Counted from the stretch's first letter, positions 7,256 to 16,027 are shown. The stretch is 19,770 bases of DNA from RI-92 sp037384645 (GCA_037384645.1 JARRNT010000053.1:1-19770); one strand, 5' to 3'. Program-made: numbers and translations. Notes: a model not told the origin generated them from the sequence alone.

Positions 7256-8821
7256 ATGAGTGATCACGCCAAACCCATGTTGCTGGTTATCCTCGATGGT
7301 TGGGGTTATAGCGAGGAGCAGCAGGATAATGCCATTGCACATGCCAATAAACCGGTTTGGGACCGGATTTGGTCAGAATATCCCCATACTTATATAAATG
7401 GGTCCGGTGCGTCCGTCGGCCTGCCGGCTGAGCAGATGGGCAATTCCGAGGTTGGTCATCTCAACCTGGGGGCCGGGCGCGTGGTCTACCAGGAATATAC
7501 CCGGGTCAGCCGTTCCATTAAAACCGGCTCGTTCTATCACAACCAGACCCTGGTGGATGCCGTGCAGTCGGCCATGGATCAGGATAAGGCCGTCCATATT
7601 ATGGGGCTGTTGTCCCCCGGCGGGGTGCACAGCCACGAGGAACACATCCACGCCATGGTGGAACTGGCGGTCAAACGGGGCGCCAGCAAGGTGTATGTGC
7701 ACGCCTTTCTGGATGGGCGGGATACGGCACCCAAGAGTGCGGACGAGTCCATCAGCAAGATGGAAGAAAAATTCCAGGAGCTGGGCGGCGGCCGCTTTGC
7801 CTCCATGATCGGCCGTTATTTCGCCATGGACCGCGATCACCGCTGGCCGCGAATCCAGCAGGCCTACGATCTCATAACCCAGGGCAAGGCCGAGTTTGTG
7901 GCGGAATCCGCGATGGCAGGCCTGGAGATGGCCTATGCCCGTGATGAGACCGACGAATTCGTCCAGGCCACGGCCATTGTCCCGGCCGGGACCCAGCCGG
8001 TCAAAATGGAAGACGGCGATACCCTGGTCTTCATGAATTTTCGCTCCGACCGTGCCCGCCAGATCACCCGGCCCTTTATCGAGCCGGATTTCGATGCGTT
8101 CGAACGCGAGGTCATGCCCAAGCTTGGTGCCTTCGTGTCCCTGACCGAGTACAAGTCCGACTTTGACGTCCCCGTGGCCTACCCGCCCGAGCGGCTGAAG
8201 AATGTCTTTGGCCAATATATAAGTAGCCTGGGTCTGCATCAGCTACGCATCGCGGAAACGGAAAAATATGCCCACGTCACCTTCTTTTTTAATGGTGGCC
8301 GCGAGGAACCGTTCGAGTTTGAAGACCGTATCCTGATCAATTCACCACACGTGAAGACCTATGATCTGCAGCCGGAGATGAGTGCGCCGGAACTGACCGA
8401 TCGCCTGGTGGAGGCTATTGAAAGCGGTAAATACGATACGATCATCTGCAATTACGCCAATCCTGACATGGTGGGGCATACCGGTAATTATGCCGCCACG
8501 GTCAAGGCCATCGAGGCCATTGATGCCTGCCTGGGCCGGGTGGTGGCCGCCATCCAGCAAGTCGGCGGCGAAATGTTGATTACCGCCGATCATGGCAATG
8601 CCGAGATGATGGTCAATCACGAAACCCACCAGCCGCACACGGCACATACCACCAACCTGGTCCCCTTTATCTACATCGGGCGCCCGTTGCAACTGGCCAG
8701 TACCGGCACCTTGTCAGATGTGGCGCCGACGATGCTGGAATTAATGGGCCTGGAGCAACCGTTGGAAATGACCGGCCACTCCCTGATTGATCACCACGAC
8801 AGCGAAGAAGCCGCGGCCTGA
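7256..8821 (+). CDS. gpmI: 2,3-bisphosphoglycerate-independent phosphoglycerate mutase
   Basis: The 521-residue alkaline-phosphatase-superfamily enzyme interconverts 3- and 2-phosphoglycerate using two Mn ions. Visible motifs are VILDGWGY with metal ligand D14, the phosphoserine nucleophile in MGNSEVGH (S64), the HAFLDGRDT substrate loop, ETEKYAHVTFFFNGG, and the metal-binding TADHGNAEM near the C-terminus. Length is normal. I chose the ATG at 7256 because it gives the usual short N-terminus. A TTG two codons upstream (7250) is also possible, and the only strong AAGGA (7231-7235) is rather far from either. The gene heads a conserved run with envC, ctpA and yibQ, and diverges from the arsR-type gene. 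Confidence 0.97.
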   Translation: MSDHAKPMLLVILDGWGYSEEQQDNAIAHANKPVWDRIWSEYPHTYINGSGASVGLPAEQMGNSEVGHLNLGAGRVVYQEYTRVSRSIKTGSFYHNQTLVDAVQSAMDQDKAVHIMGLLSPGGVHSHEEHIHAMVELAVKRGASKVYVHAFLDGRDTAPKSADESISKMEEKFQELGGGRFASMIGRYFAMDRDHRWPRIQQAYDLITQGKAEFVAESAMAGLEMAYARDETDEFVQATAIVPAGTQPVKMEDGDTLVFMNFRSDRARQITRPFIEPDFDAFEREVMPKLGAFVSLTEYKSDFDVPVAYPPERLKNVFGQYISSLGLHQLRIAETEKYAHVTFFFNGGREEPFEFEDRILINSPHVKTYDLQPEMSAPELTDRLVEAIESGKYDTIICNYANPDMVGHTGNYAATVKAIEAIDACLGRVVAAIQQVGGEMLITADHGNAEMMVNHETHQPHTAHTTNLVPFIYIGRPLQLASTGTLSDVAPTMLELMGLEQPLEMTGHSLIDHHDSEEAAA

Positions 8822-8861
8822 ATTCTTTTACATTTTCCAGTATTCGAACCTGCGTTGTGGT

Positions 8862-8885
8862 CTGTCGCCGGGAGGCCCGGCACAG
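8862..8885 (+). terminator. Stable intercistronic hairpin between gpmI and envC
   Basis: CTGT-(C)-GCCGGG pairs with CCCGGC-ACAG around an AGG loop, giving a 10-bp stem with one bulged C. It lies 40 bases after the gpmI stop. No T-run follows, so it is not a textbook intrinsic terminator; it may attenuate transcription or protect or process the mRNA between gpmI and envC. Confidence 0.4.
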
Positions 8886-8936
8886 TCCTGCCAGATTGAG
8901 GTTCGTCTTTAAACCATAACGGGGTAGACTTGCGCC

Positions 8937-10154
8937 ATGCGTGGTTTACGTCATTTGCTGTTAGCCGGTGTAGGCGCATTCTGTGTGGTACTTGTTGCTT
9001 TGTCGCACATTTCGTTTGCCCGGGCGAAAGAAACAGACAATGCCCGGGCCTTGTCCGAGGTGCGCTCTCGCATCGAGGCCCTGCGCAAGGATATCGAGAA
9101 AACACAAACCCGGCACGACACGGTGCGTACCGAGTTACGTGATATCGAACGCCGCATCGGTAAGCTTTACGTCGTCCTGAAAAAACTCAACAGCAAACTG
9201 GCTGCACAGCAACATAAACTCGATCACCTGCACCAGCAACGCAATAGCCTCAAGGCTGACCTGAAAACCCAGCACCGGTTACTGGCCAGGCAGATTGAGT
9301 CGGCCTATATGATCGGGCGCGAGGAATACATGAAAATGCTGTTGAATCAGCAAAACCCCGCCGCCCTCGGCCGTATGCTGAAATATTACGATTATTTCAA
9401 CCAGGCCCGCGCCAAGCGTATCGCCGCAACGCATGCCACCCTGAAAAAGTTGCGGGCGGTGGAACAGGACATCAAGCAGCAAACCCGCTCGCTGAATACA
9501 CTGAAACAACAGCAACTGGACAAACAGGCGGACCTGAAACAGCGTTCCCGGCAGCGTGCACAGGTCGTCGCCCAGTTGCACAAACAGTTGCTGAGCAAGG
9601 AGCAGCGACTCAAGGGCCTGCTGGCGGACGAGCGTCGGCTACATAATCTGGTCAATAAACTGAGCCAGGCGATTCCCGACATCCTCACGGCACCTGGTTC
9701 ACATAAACCGTTTTACCGCTTAAGGGGTCGGCTGATCTGGCCGATCAGGGGTAAATTGCTGGCGTCATTTGGAACCCGGCGCCCGGACAGCCGTCTTAAA
9801 TGGCATGGTGTGTTCATTAAGGCCAAAGCGGGCCGAAATGTGCACGCCATTTCGCATGGCCGCGTGGCCTATGCTGACTGGTTGCGTGGCTATGGCCTGC
9901 TCATGATTATTGACCACGGTGATGGTTACATGAGCCTGTATGCCCACAATCAGGCTTTATATAAGGAAACCGGGGAGTGGGTCGAGGCCGGTGAAGTGAT
10001 CGCCAGCGTCGGCAAGAGCGGTGGCCAGAAGCAGGCCGGGCTATATTTTGAAATTCGTCATAACGGCATTCCCGTGAATCCGGCGAGATGGTGTCGGGGA
10101 CGACCCTCCCTGGCACGCTATAGTGCGGGTGTACCTACGGGCGAATTACGGTAA
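8937..10154 (+). CDS. envC: Murein hydrolase activator EnvC (coiled coil plus degenerate LytM domain)
   Basis: The 405-residue protein starts with a signal sequence (about 1-30), continues with a long charged coiled coil (about 35-250) and ends with an M23/LytM domain (about 260-385). The LytM zinc site is degenerate: H290 is kept in KWHG but the matching Asp is I294, and the final HxH is replaced by LYF in GLYFEIR. This is the EnvC pattern, a non-catalytic periplasmic activator of the amidases AmiA/AmiB during septal peptidoglycan splitting, recruited by FtsEX. A GGGGTAG ribosome site lies about 9 bases before the ATG. The order gpmI-envC-ctpA-yibQ is conserved in gammaproteobacteria. The tail beyond the LytM domain (about 20 residues) is not conserved in my memory of the family. 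Confidence 0.93.
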   Translation: MRGLRHLLLAGVGAFCVVLVALSHISFARAKETDNARALSEVRSRIEALRKDIEKTQTRHDTVRTELRDIERRIGKLYVVLKKLNSKLAAQQHKLDHLHQQRNSLKADLKTQHRLLARQIESAYMIGREEYMKMLLNQQNPAALGRMLKYYDYFNQARAKRIAATHATLKKLRAVEQDIKQQTRSLNTLKQQQLDKQADLKQRSRQRAQVVAQLHKQLLSKEQRLKGLLADERRLHNLVNKLSQAIPDILTAPGSHKPFYRLRGRLIWPIRGKLLASFGTRRPDSRLKWHGVFIKAKAGRNVHAISHGRVAYADWLRGYGLLMIIDHGDGYMSLYAHNQALYKETGEWVEAGEVIASVGKSGGQKQAGLYFEIRHNGIPVNPARWCRGRPSLARYSAGVPTGELR

Positions 10155-10210
10155 CATCCATTTAGTCATTGAGCAGGAGAGGCAAGCACGCCTTAGGAAG
10201 GACACAAATA

Positions 10211-11530
10211 ATGAGTAATTTTACACGCACCACTTTAGTTGGCGCCCTCGGCCTGGTTATGGGCGTCATGCTTGCTCTCGGCGTGAGTGTTCATGCCGAG
10301 CGTGGCAGTGATGACAACAACGGCGCGCAAGCGCTGCCGTTGTCAGATATCCGTGCGCTCAGCGAGGTGTTCGGCAAGATCAAACAGGATTATGTTGAAC
10401 CCGTGCCGGACAAGAAGATCCTGGCAAATGCCATCCGCGGCATGGTCAACAGCCTGGATCCCCATTCAGATTACCTCGACAAGGCGGCTTTCCAGGAGCT
10501 GCGGGTCGGTACCACCGGTGAGTTTGGCGGTCTCGGTATCGTGGTCGGGATGGAAGACGGTTTTGTGAAGGTGGTTTCTCCCATTGATGACACTCCGGCG
10601 GCCAAGGCCGGGATTAAATCAGGTGACCTGATTATCCGTCTCGATAACAAACCGGTTAAAGGTATGACCCTCGATGATGCCGTGAAACTCATGCGCGGCA
10701 AGCCGGGAAGCAAGATCACCTTGCTGGTAGTGCGCAAGGGTGAGGCCAAGCCGCTGACCTTTGTGCTCACGCGCGCCAAGATCCGGGTCAAGAGCGTGAA
10801 ATACAAGATGCTGGAGAAGGGTTATGGTTATGTCCGTATCAGTCAGTTCCAGGAGCGCACTGCCGTCGACATGCGCAGGGCGATCAGCAAACTGAAAAAG
10901 GAAGATCATGGCCAGCTCAAGGGTTTGATCCTGGACCTGCGCAATAACCCGGGCGGCCTGCTGGATGCTGCCGTTAACGTGGCTGATACCTTCCTCAACT
11001 CCGGTGTTATCGTGAGCGTGCGCGGCCGCAACAAGGAAGATGATATCGTCCATAGTGCTACGCCGGGTGACATGCTCAAGGGTGCGCCTCTGGTCGTGCT
11101 GGTCAACGGCGGTTCGGCTTCAGCATCTGAGATCGTGTCCGGCGCCCTGAAGGATGACAAGCGCGCCATCATTGTCGGCACACGTACCTTTGGTAAGGGC
11201 TCGGTGCAGACGGTTATCCCTCTGGGTAATGATACCGCCATTAAACTGACCACGGCCCGTTACTACACACCGTCTGGTCGTTCCATCCAGGCCGAAGGGA
11301 TTGAGCCGAATATCGTGCTCGATCACCTCAAGGTGTCGGTTGCGAAACAGCAACCTGGTACCGCCCCGATCAAGGAAGCCGATCTGACTGGCCACCTGTC
11401 CAATGACGCGATTACCAAGCAGTCCAAGGACAACAAGAAGGAGCGTGTTGACCTGGCCAAGGACGATTACGAGTTGTACGAGACCCTCAACATTCTCAAG
11501 GGCATGGTCTTTCTGGAGAATAAACGCTGA
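10211..11530 (+). CDS. ctpA: Carboxy-terminal processing protease (S41, PDZ) CtpA
   Basis: The 439-residue periplasmic serine protease has a signal sequence (about 1-28), an S41 N-terminal region, a PDZ domain (about 85-170) that binds substrate C-termini, and the catalytic core. The Ser/Lys dyad is visible: S304 in NGGSASASEI and K329 in RTFGKGSVQ, with the usual 25-residue spacing. The start at 10211 is chosen because AGGAAGG lies about 9 bases upstream and the protein then begins with a normal signal peptide; an upstream in-frame TTG (10169) would add 14 implausible residues. In Pseudomonas, CtpA degrades peptidoglycan hydrolases with a lipoprotein partner, consistent with its position between envC and yibQ. 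The tail after the protease core is lysine- and aspartate-rich. Confidence 0.95.
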   Translation: MSNFTRTTLVGALGLVMGVMLALGVSVHAERGSDDNNGAQALPLSDIRALSEVFGKIKQDYVEPVPDKKILANAIRGMVNSLDPHSDYLDKAAFQELRVGTTGEFGGLGIVVGMEDGFVKVVSPIDDTPAAKAGIKSGDLIIRLDNKPVKGMTLDDAVKLMRGKPGSKITLLVVRKGEAKPLTFVLTRAKIRVKSVKYKMLEKGYGYVRISQFQERTAVDMRRAISKLKKEDHGQLKGLILDLRNNPGGLLDAAVNVADTFLNSGVIVSVRGRNKEDDIVHSATPGDMLKGAPLVVLVNGGSASASEIVSGALKDDKRAIIVGTRTFGKGSVQTVIPLGNDTAIKLTTARYYTPSGRSIQAEGIEPNIVLDHLKVSVAKQQPGTAPIKEADLTGHLSNDAITKQSKDNKKERVDLAKDDYELYETLNILKGMVFLENKR

Positions 11531-11588
11531 TATGGCAGCCGCCGTACCATTTCATCGCGACACTGTGAATTGGCAGGAGATGAAGTAG

Positions 11589-12485
11589 GTGCGGCGGTGG
11601 CTGTTGCTGATCAGTTTACTGGCCCCGGGTTTCGCCGGAGCCGGCACGCCGCCACCGCTCCTGCCCGTGGATACCCCGCGGATCTCGCTCATCATCGACG
11701 ACCTGGGAAACCAGTGGCACGAAGGCAGGGCAATCATCCAGCTGCCGGGTGAAGTGACCGTCAGTATTATGCCGTACACGCCGTTTGCCGTGCGCCTGGC
11801 GCACCTGGCACATCGCGAGCACAAGGAAATCATGCTGCACTTGCCCATGGAATCCGTGGATGAGCGTTTTCTCGGTAAGGGTGGCCTGAATGAAAAAATG
11901 GACCTGGCACAGTTCGATCATTCACTTTACCAGTCGCTGGATGCGGTGCCGGATATCAGCGGCGTGAACAATCACATGGGCAGCCGCCTGACCCAGGACG
12001 CCACCCGCATGAGCTGGTTGATGGCAGGCCTGATGCACCATGGTGAACTGTACTTCGTCGACAGCCGGACGACCCGGCTGAGCAAGGCCAATGCCGTGGC
12101 ACGCGAATACGGTCTCGAACACGCCCGGCGGGACGTGTTTCTGGATGACGTCCGGACCCAGCCCGAGATCAGCAAACAGTGGAAGCATTTACTGGCCCTG
12201 GCCGGGCGCCGCGGCAGTGCGATCGCGATTGGTCACCCCTACCCGGAAACGATAAAATTCCTGCAGCAGGCATTGCCGCAATTGAAGCAGCGCGGCATCC
12301 GGCTTATACCCGTTTCAAAACTTATCCAATGGCGACAAACACGGAGGAGACTCGCATGGCAAACCCAACCGTCCTCGTCCCCCTCGCCCAGGGCTGTGAA
12401 GAACTCGAAGCCGTCACCATCATCGACCTGTTGCGCCGCGCCGGCGTCAACGTCGTCAGCGCCGGACTTGATGAGCGCCCGGTAA
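11589..12485 (+). CDS. yibQ: Divergent polysaccharide deacetylase family protein YibQ
   Basis: The frame is 298 codons from a GTG that has AGGAGA 8 bases upstream and opens a clear signal peptide (about 1-18). The divergent polysaccharide-deacetylase fold is shown by ISLIIDDLGN with its paired aspartates, HLPME, the NNHMGS metal-site motif, VDSRTT and AIAIGHPYPETI. It is presumably periplasmic; the substrate is unknown, and its constant link with envC and ctpA suggests cell-wall work. The family fold ends near LIPVSKL (about residue 245). The remaining 45-odd residues are Ser/Pro/Ala-rich and are read out of frame over the start of the next gene for 130 bases, so this tail is probably not native family sequence. 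A lost stop codon or a genuine long overlap could explain it. Confidence 0.88.
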   Translation: MRRWLLLISLLAPGFAGAGTPPPLLPVDTPRISLIIDDLGNQWHEGRAIIQLPGEVTVSIMPYTPFAVRLAHLAHREHKEIMLHLPMESVDERFLGKGGLNEKMDLAQFDHSLYQSLDAVPDISGVNNHMGSRLTQDATRMSWLMAGLMHHGELYFVDSRTTRLSKANAVAREYGLEHARRDVFLDDVRTQPEISKQWKHLLALAGRRGSAIAIGHPYPETIKFLQQALPQLKQRGIRLIPVSKLIQWRQTRRRLAWQTQPSSSPSPRAVKNSKPSPSSTCCAAPASTSSAPDLMSAR

Positions 12486-12919
12486 AGGCCAGCCGCGGCA
12501 CGGTGTTGATACCGGATGCCGTGCTCGATCAGGTGCTCGATCAGGAATACGACATGATCGTCTTGCCCGGTGGCCAGCCCGGCGCCGATACCCTGCGTGA
12601 TGACCCGCGCATTCAGCAACTCCTCAAGCAGCAGACCGCAGCGAATAAATATGTGGCGGCCATCTGTGCCGCACCGCGGGCCCTGGCCCAGGCTGGTCTG
12701 CTCGACGGTCGGCGCGCCACCAGCTTCCCCGGCAGTCTCGAAGGCACGCCCGCGGAAAACCTGCAGTATCTGAACGAGCCGGTGGTCGTCGATGGCAGGC
12801 TGATCACCTCGCGCGGTCCCGGTACCGCCATGGATTTCGCCCTGACCCTGATCGAGTTATTACTGGGCAAAGCGACCCGCGACAAGGTCGAAAAACCGCT
12901 ACAGCGACCGGCCGCATGA
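12356..12919 (+). CDS. DJ-1/PfpI superfamily protein, YajL-like
   Basis: The 187-residue protein has the DJ-1/YajL layout: TVLVPLAQGCEELEAV with the conserved Glu at E18, VLPGG at about 69-73, the reactive cysteine C104 in AAICAAP, and TSRGPGTAMDFAL. Members are oxidative-stress-linked chaperones or proposed deglycases; the real activity of the family is disputed. The ATG at 12356 is preceded by GGAGGAG at about 7 bases, a near-perfect ribosome site that outweighs an in-frame ATG at 12329. The start lies 130 bases inside the yibQ frame, in a different reading frame. YajL itself is one of several related subfamilies, so no gene symbol is given. Confidence 0.9.
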   Translation: MANPTVLVPLAQGCEELEAVTIIDLLRRAGVNVVSAGLDERPVKASRGTVLIPDAVLDQVLDQEYDMIVLPGGQPGADTLRDDPRIQQLLKQQTAANKYVAAICAAPRALAQAGLLDGRRATSFPGSLEGTPAENLQYLNEPVVVDGRLITSRGPGTAMDFALTLIELLLGKATRDKVEKPLQRPAA

Positions 12920-12964
12920 GCCGGCGAGTGTCCGTCTGCTACCCGGCCCTGCTGATGAGCAACG

Positions 12965-13957
12965 ATGCGTATCATTGAAGTCCTGGCCGACTGCGGCCAT
13001 GCCGATACCCTGCGCAGTATTGCTGAGCAGCAGGAGATTCTCGACGTCTGGGTGGACCGCAGCGAAGAGGAGTCTCGTTGCACCATGCGCCTGCTCGTGC
13101 GCCCTGAAAAACAGCAGGAAGTGCTGGATGTGGTTCAATCGGCCGTATCGGGATCGGAGGGCTGGCGGATCCTGATCCTTCCGGTCGAAGCGGTGTTGCC
13201 ACGTCCGCCAGAGCAGGAGGAAACGGAAAAGCCATCACCGGTCATGCGTCTGCGTGAGGAGCTGTATCAAAATGTCGAGGACGGCTGCCAGCTGAACAGT
13301 AGTTATATATGGCTAGTGATCCTCTCCACCGTGGTCGCCAGTATCGGGCTTATCGAAGACAACGTTACCGTGGTGATTGGGGCCATGGTCATTGCGCCAT
13401 TGTTGGGTCCGAATATTGCCCTGGCGTTTGGTGCCACCCTGGGTGATCGGGTCCTGATCCTACGTGCCCTGCAAACCAATTTTGCAGGGTTGGGTCTGGC
13501 CTTACTGCTGGCTCTGCTCATCGGCTTCGTGTGGCCGGCCAATTTCGCCAGCCACGAATTGCTGGCGCGGACCAATGTCGGCCTTGACAGTGTGGCCCTG
13601 GCTCTCGCCTCAGGTGCTGCCGGTGTGTTATCGCTTACTACCGGTTTATCCACTGCTCTCGTTGGGGTTATGGTGGCCGTGGCCCTGTTGCCTCCCACGG
13701 CTACCCTGGGGCTGACCCTGGCAGGCGGCAACATGCACCTGGCCCTGGGGGCCGGTCTGCTCCTGCTGGTCAACATTGTCAGCGTCAATCTCGCGGCCAA
13801 GCTCGTGTTAATGATAAGAGGGCTCAAGCCGCGTACCTGGCTGGAAAAACAGAAGGCCCGCCAATCGGTGTGGGCCTATACCATATTCTGGATCGTGACC
13901 CTGCTGCTGTTGCTGGGCGCGATGCAGGTGTACAACGCCTACTTTCTCAAGCCCTGA
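12965..13957 (+). CDS. DUF389 (TIGR00341-type) integral membrane protein
   Basis: The 330-residue protein has a soluble N-terminal domain (about 1-75, beginning MRIIEVLADCG), a charged Pro/Glu linker, and about six membrane segments from residue 113 on. The hallmark DUF389 motifs are present: STVVASIGLIEDNVTVVIGAMVIAPLLGPN, then LSTALVGVMVAVALLPPTA, and LVNIVSVNLAAKLVL. No biochemical function is established for the family. It starts 45 bases after the DJ-1-like gene with only a weak ribosome site, so it may be co-transcribed with it; there is no other hint of its role. The fold is complete and the length normal. Confidence 0.85.
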   Translation: MRIIEVLADCGHADTLRSIAEQQEILDVWVDRSEEESRCTMRLLVRPEKQQEVLDVVQSAVSGSEGWRILILPVEAVLPRPPEQEETEKPSPVMRLREELYQNVEDGCQLNSSYIWLVILSTVVASIGLIEDNVTVVIGAMVIAPLLGPNIALAFGATLGDRVLILRALQTNFAGLGLALLLALLIGFVWPANFASHELLARTNVGLDSVALALASGAAGVLSLTTGLSTALVGVMVAVALLPPTATLGLTLAGGNMHLALGAGLLLLVNIVSVNLAAKLVLMIRGLKPRTWLEKQKARQSVWAYTIFWIVTLLLLLGAMQVYNAYFLKP

Positions 13958-13998
13958 GCTGGGCATTTATTCACCTGATTGTCACATGGCTATTTCCG

Positions 13999-14024
13999 CT
14001 TGAAAATCCGGTATATGCCCATAG
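13999..14024 (+). promoter_or_regulatory. Sigma-32 (heat-shock) type promoter for hslVU
   Basis: CTTGAA at 13999-14004 matches the sigma-32 -35 core exactly. GCCCATAG at 14017-14024, 12 bases further on, matches the CCCCATNT -10 well except at its first and last bases. It lies about 70 bases before the hslV ATG. hslVU is a classic heat-shock operon, so sequence and context agree. Confidence 0.6.
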
Positions 14025-14093
14025 AACTGGCTGACGCACAACAATTCCTAACTAGTGTAAGATCTGAGCCCTTTCAACCAAGCCGGTACGAGC

Positions 14094-14633
14094 ATGCAGC
14101 AATATCGTGGAACCACTATTTTATCCGTGCGTCGCAATAACATGGTTGTTATTGGTGGCGATGGCCAGGTCAGCCTGGGTGATACGGTCATGAAGGGCAA
14201 TGCGCGCAAGGTGCGTCGCTTGTACGACAATAAAGTCATCGCCGGTTTTGCCGGCGGTACCGCCGATGCCTTCACCCTGTTCGAATACTTCGAGACCAAG
14301 CTGCAAAAGCATTCCGGCAACCTGGTGCGTGCCGCGGTCGAACTGGCCAAGGACTGGCGCACCGATCGCACCTTGCGCCGGCTGGAGGCCCTGCTCGCGG
14401 TCGCTGACAAGGAGAGTTCACTGATCATTTCCGGCAATGGTGACGTGATCGAGCCGGAACAGGGCATCATGGCGATTGGCTCCGGTGGCAACTATGCCCT
14501 GTCCGCCGCGCGTGCCCTGTTCAACAACACTGAGCTGGATGCGCGTGCGATTACCGAGCACTCCCTGAACATTGCCGCTGACATCTGTATCTATACCAAC
14601 CACAATCTGATCATCGAAGAACTGGAATACTGA
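14094..14633 (+). CDS. hslV: ATP-dependent protease proteolytic subunit HslV
   Basis: The 179-residue proteasome-like peptidase begins MQQYRGTT. Removal of the first six residues would expose the catalytic N-terminal threonine, as in other gammaproteobacterial HslV proteins of this length class. VVIGGDGQVSLGDTVMKGNARKVRRL, FAGGTADAFTLFE, AKDWRTDR and the SGNGDV segment are all intact. HslV forms two stacked hexamers capped by the HslU ATPase in the cytosol. It sits behind a sigma-32-like promoter, and hslU follows after 5 bases. The partner gene is disrupted in this sequence, so HslV may lack its unfoldase if the lesion is real. Confidence 0.97.
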   Translation: MQQYRGTTILSVRRNNMVVIGGDGQVSLGDTVMKGNARKVRRLYDNKVIAGFAGGTADAFTLFEYFETKLQKHSGNLVRAAVELAKDWRTDRTLRRLEALLAVADKESSLIISGNGDVIEPEQGIMAIGSGGNYALSAARALFNNTELDARAITEHSLNIAADICIYTNHNLIIEELEY

Positions 14634-14638
14634 TCGTT

Positions 14639-15295
14639 ATGTCGAATATGACACCCCGCGAAATCGTCCAGGAACTGGACAAACACATCATTGGCCAGGA
14701 TGCTGCCAAGCGTTCTGTTGCTATCGCTCTGCGCAATCGCTGGCGTCGGGCCAGCGTCGATGAAACGCTGCGCAATGAAATCACACCAAAGAATATCCTG
14801 ATGATCGGTCCGACCGGCGTGGGCAAGACCGAAATCGCCCGACGCCTAGCCAAGCTGGCCAATGCGCCTTTTATCAAGGTTGAGGCCACCAAGTTTACCG
14901 AGGTGGGTTACGTCGGTCGCGACGTCGAATCCATCGTGCGCGACCTCATGGATATCGCAGTAAAGATGATGCGCGAACAGGCCATGCATAAGGTGCGAAA
15001 CCGTGCAGAAGATGCCGCCGAAGAACACATACTCGATATTCTGTTACCGCCGCCGCGCGGCAGCACCTTCGGTTTTAACAGCGAAGGTGAAAGCGTCAAT
15101 GACGAAAAGGAAAATGCCACCCGGCAGAAATTCCGCAAGAAACTGCGCGAGGGTGAGCTGGAAGACAAGGAGATTGAGGTTGAAGTCTCGACCCCGGCCA
15201 TGGGCGTGGAGATCATGGCGCCTCCGGGCATGGAGGATATGACCTCGCAATTACAAAGCATGTTCCAGAACATGGGCGGTTCGAAAAAAAGATGA
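14639..15295 (+). pseudogene. hslU: hslU, 5' part: HslU ATPase N-terminal half, ending at a frameshift
   Basis: This frame gives 218 residues of the HslVU unfoldase: the N-terminal domain, Walker A GPTGVGKT (57-64), the GYVG pore loop (90-93) that grips substrate, and most of the intermediate I domain with FRKKLREGELEDKEIE. It stops at a TGA (15293-15295) directly after a run of seven A (15284-15290). Dropping one A joins it in frame to the 3' part. Even then the join reads GGSKKDEEAARL, so about 15 residues that normally lie between FQN(L/M)GG and EEAA (the RKLKIKDAMKLL region of the E. coli protein) are missing. Everything around the break is well conserved, so the lesion is recent or is a sequencing or assembly artefact. 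Confidence 0.85.
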
Positions 15296-15947
15296 AGAGG
15301 CCGCCCGCCTCATCAACGAAGACGAGATCAAGGCGCGGGCACTGGAAGTTGTCGAGCAAAACGGTATCGTGTTCCTCGACGAGATGGACAAGATCGCCAA
15401 GCGAGCCGATAGCGGCGGTGGTGCCGACGTGTCACGCGAAGGCGTGCAACGGGATCTGCTGCCGCTGGTGGAAGGCTCTACCGTCAGCACCAAGTACGGC
15501 ATGGTTAAAACCGACCACGTCCTGTTTATTGCCTCCGGCGCGTTTCATATCTCCAGACCCTCTGACCTGATCCCCGAGTTACAGGGCCGATTTCCGATCC
15601 GGGTTGAGCTGGATGCGCTGACGACCGAAGACTTTATGCGGATCCTGACCGAACCGGATGCCTCGCTTACAGAACAATACGCTGCGCTGCTTGAGACCGA
15701 AGGTGTCACGATTCAGTTCACTGCCGAAGGAGTGCGCCGGCTTGCCGAGGTTGCCTTCGAGGTCAATGAGCGCACAGAAAATATCGGTGCCCGCCGCCTG
15801 CATACCGTGATGGAACGCTTGCTGGAAGAGATTTCGTTTGATGCCTCGGATCGCGGCGGTGAAACCATCAACATTGATGTTGCTTATGTTGACAAGCATC
15901 TTGGCGATCTGGCCCAGAACGAGGATTTGAGTCGATACATATTATAG
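15296..15947 (+). pseudogene. hslU: hslU, 3' part: Walker B to C-terminal tail, shifted frame
   Basis: The continuation of hslU lies in the next frame. In-frame codons run without a stop from upstream of 15300 (AARLINEDEIKARALEVVEQ). They cover Walker B GIVFLDEMDK, the DVSREGVQRDLLPLVEGSTVSTKYGMVKTDH segment, FIASGAFH with its sensor residue, ENIGARRLHTVMERLLEE with the sensor-2 arginine, and the EDLSRYIL tail that docks into HslV. With the 5' part the total is about 435 residues. A GTG at 15369 would be a possible internal start, but it comes just before Walker B and would give no working ATPase. No start with a ribosome site was seen. Confidence 0.85.
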
Positions 15948-16027
15948 CGTGATGCGCTGATGCCACCTGTCCCGGCGCAAGCGGCACAGTGGTGTGGAAA
16001 ATTAGAATTCAAGTTGAGGTAACTACG

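Noticed and set aside
15284..15293. Programmed -1 frameshift at the A run in hslU
   Set aside because: The required shift is +1, the A AAA AAG heptamer is not in the correct phase, and the missing 15 residues would not be restored by any recoding.
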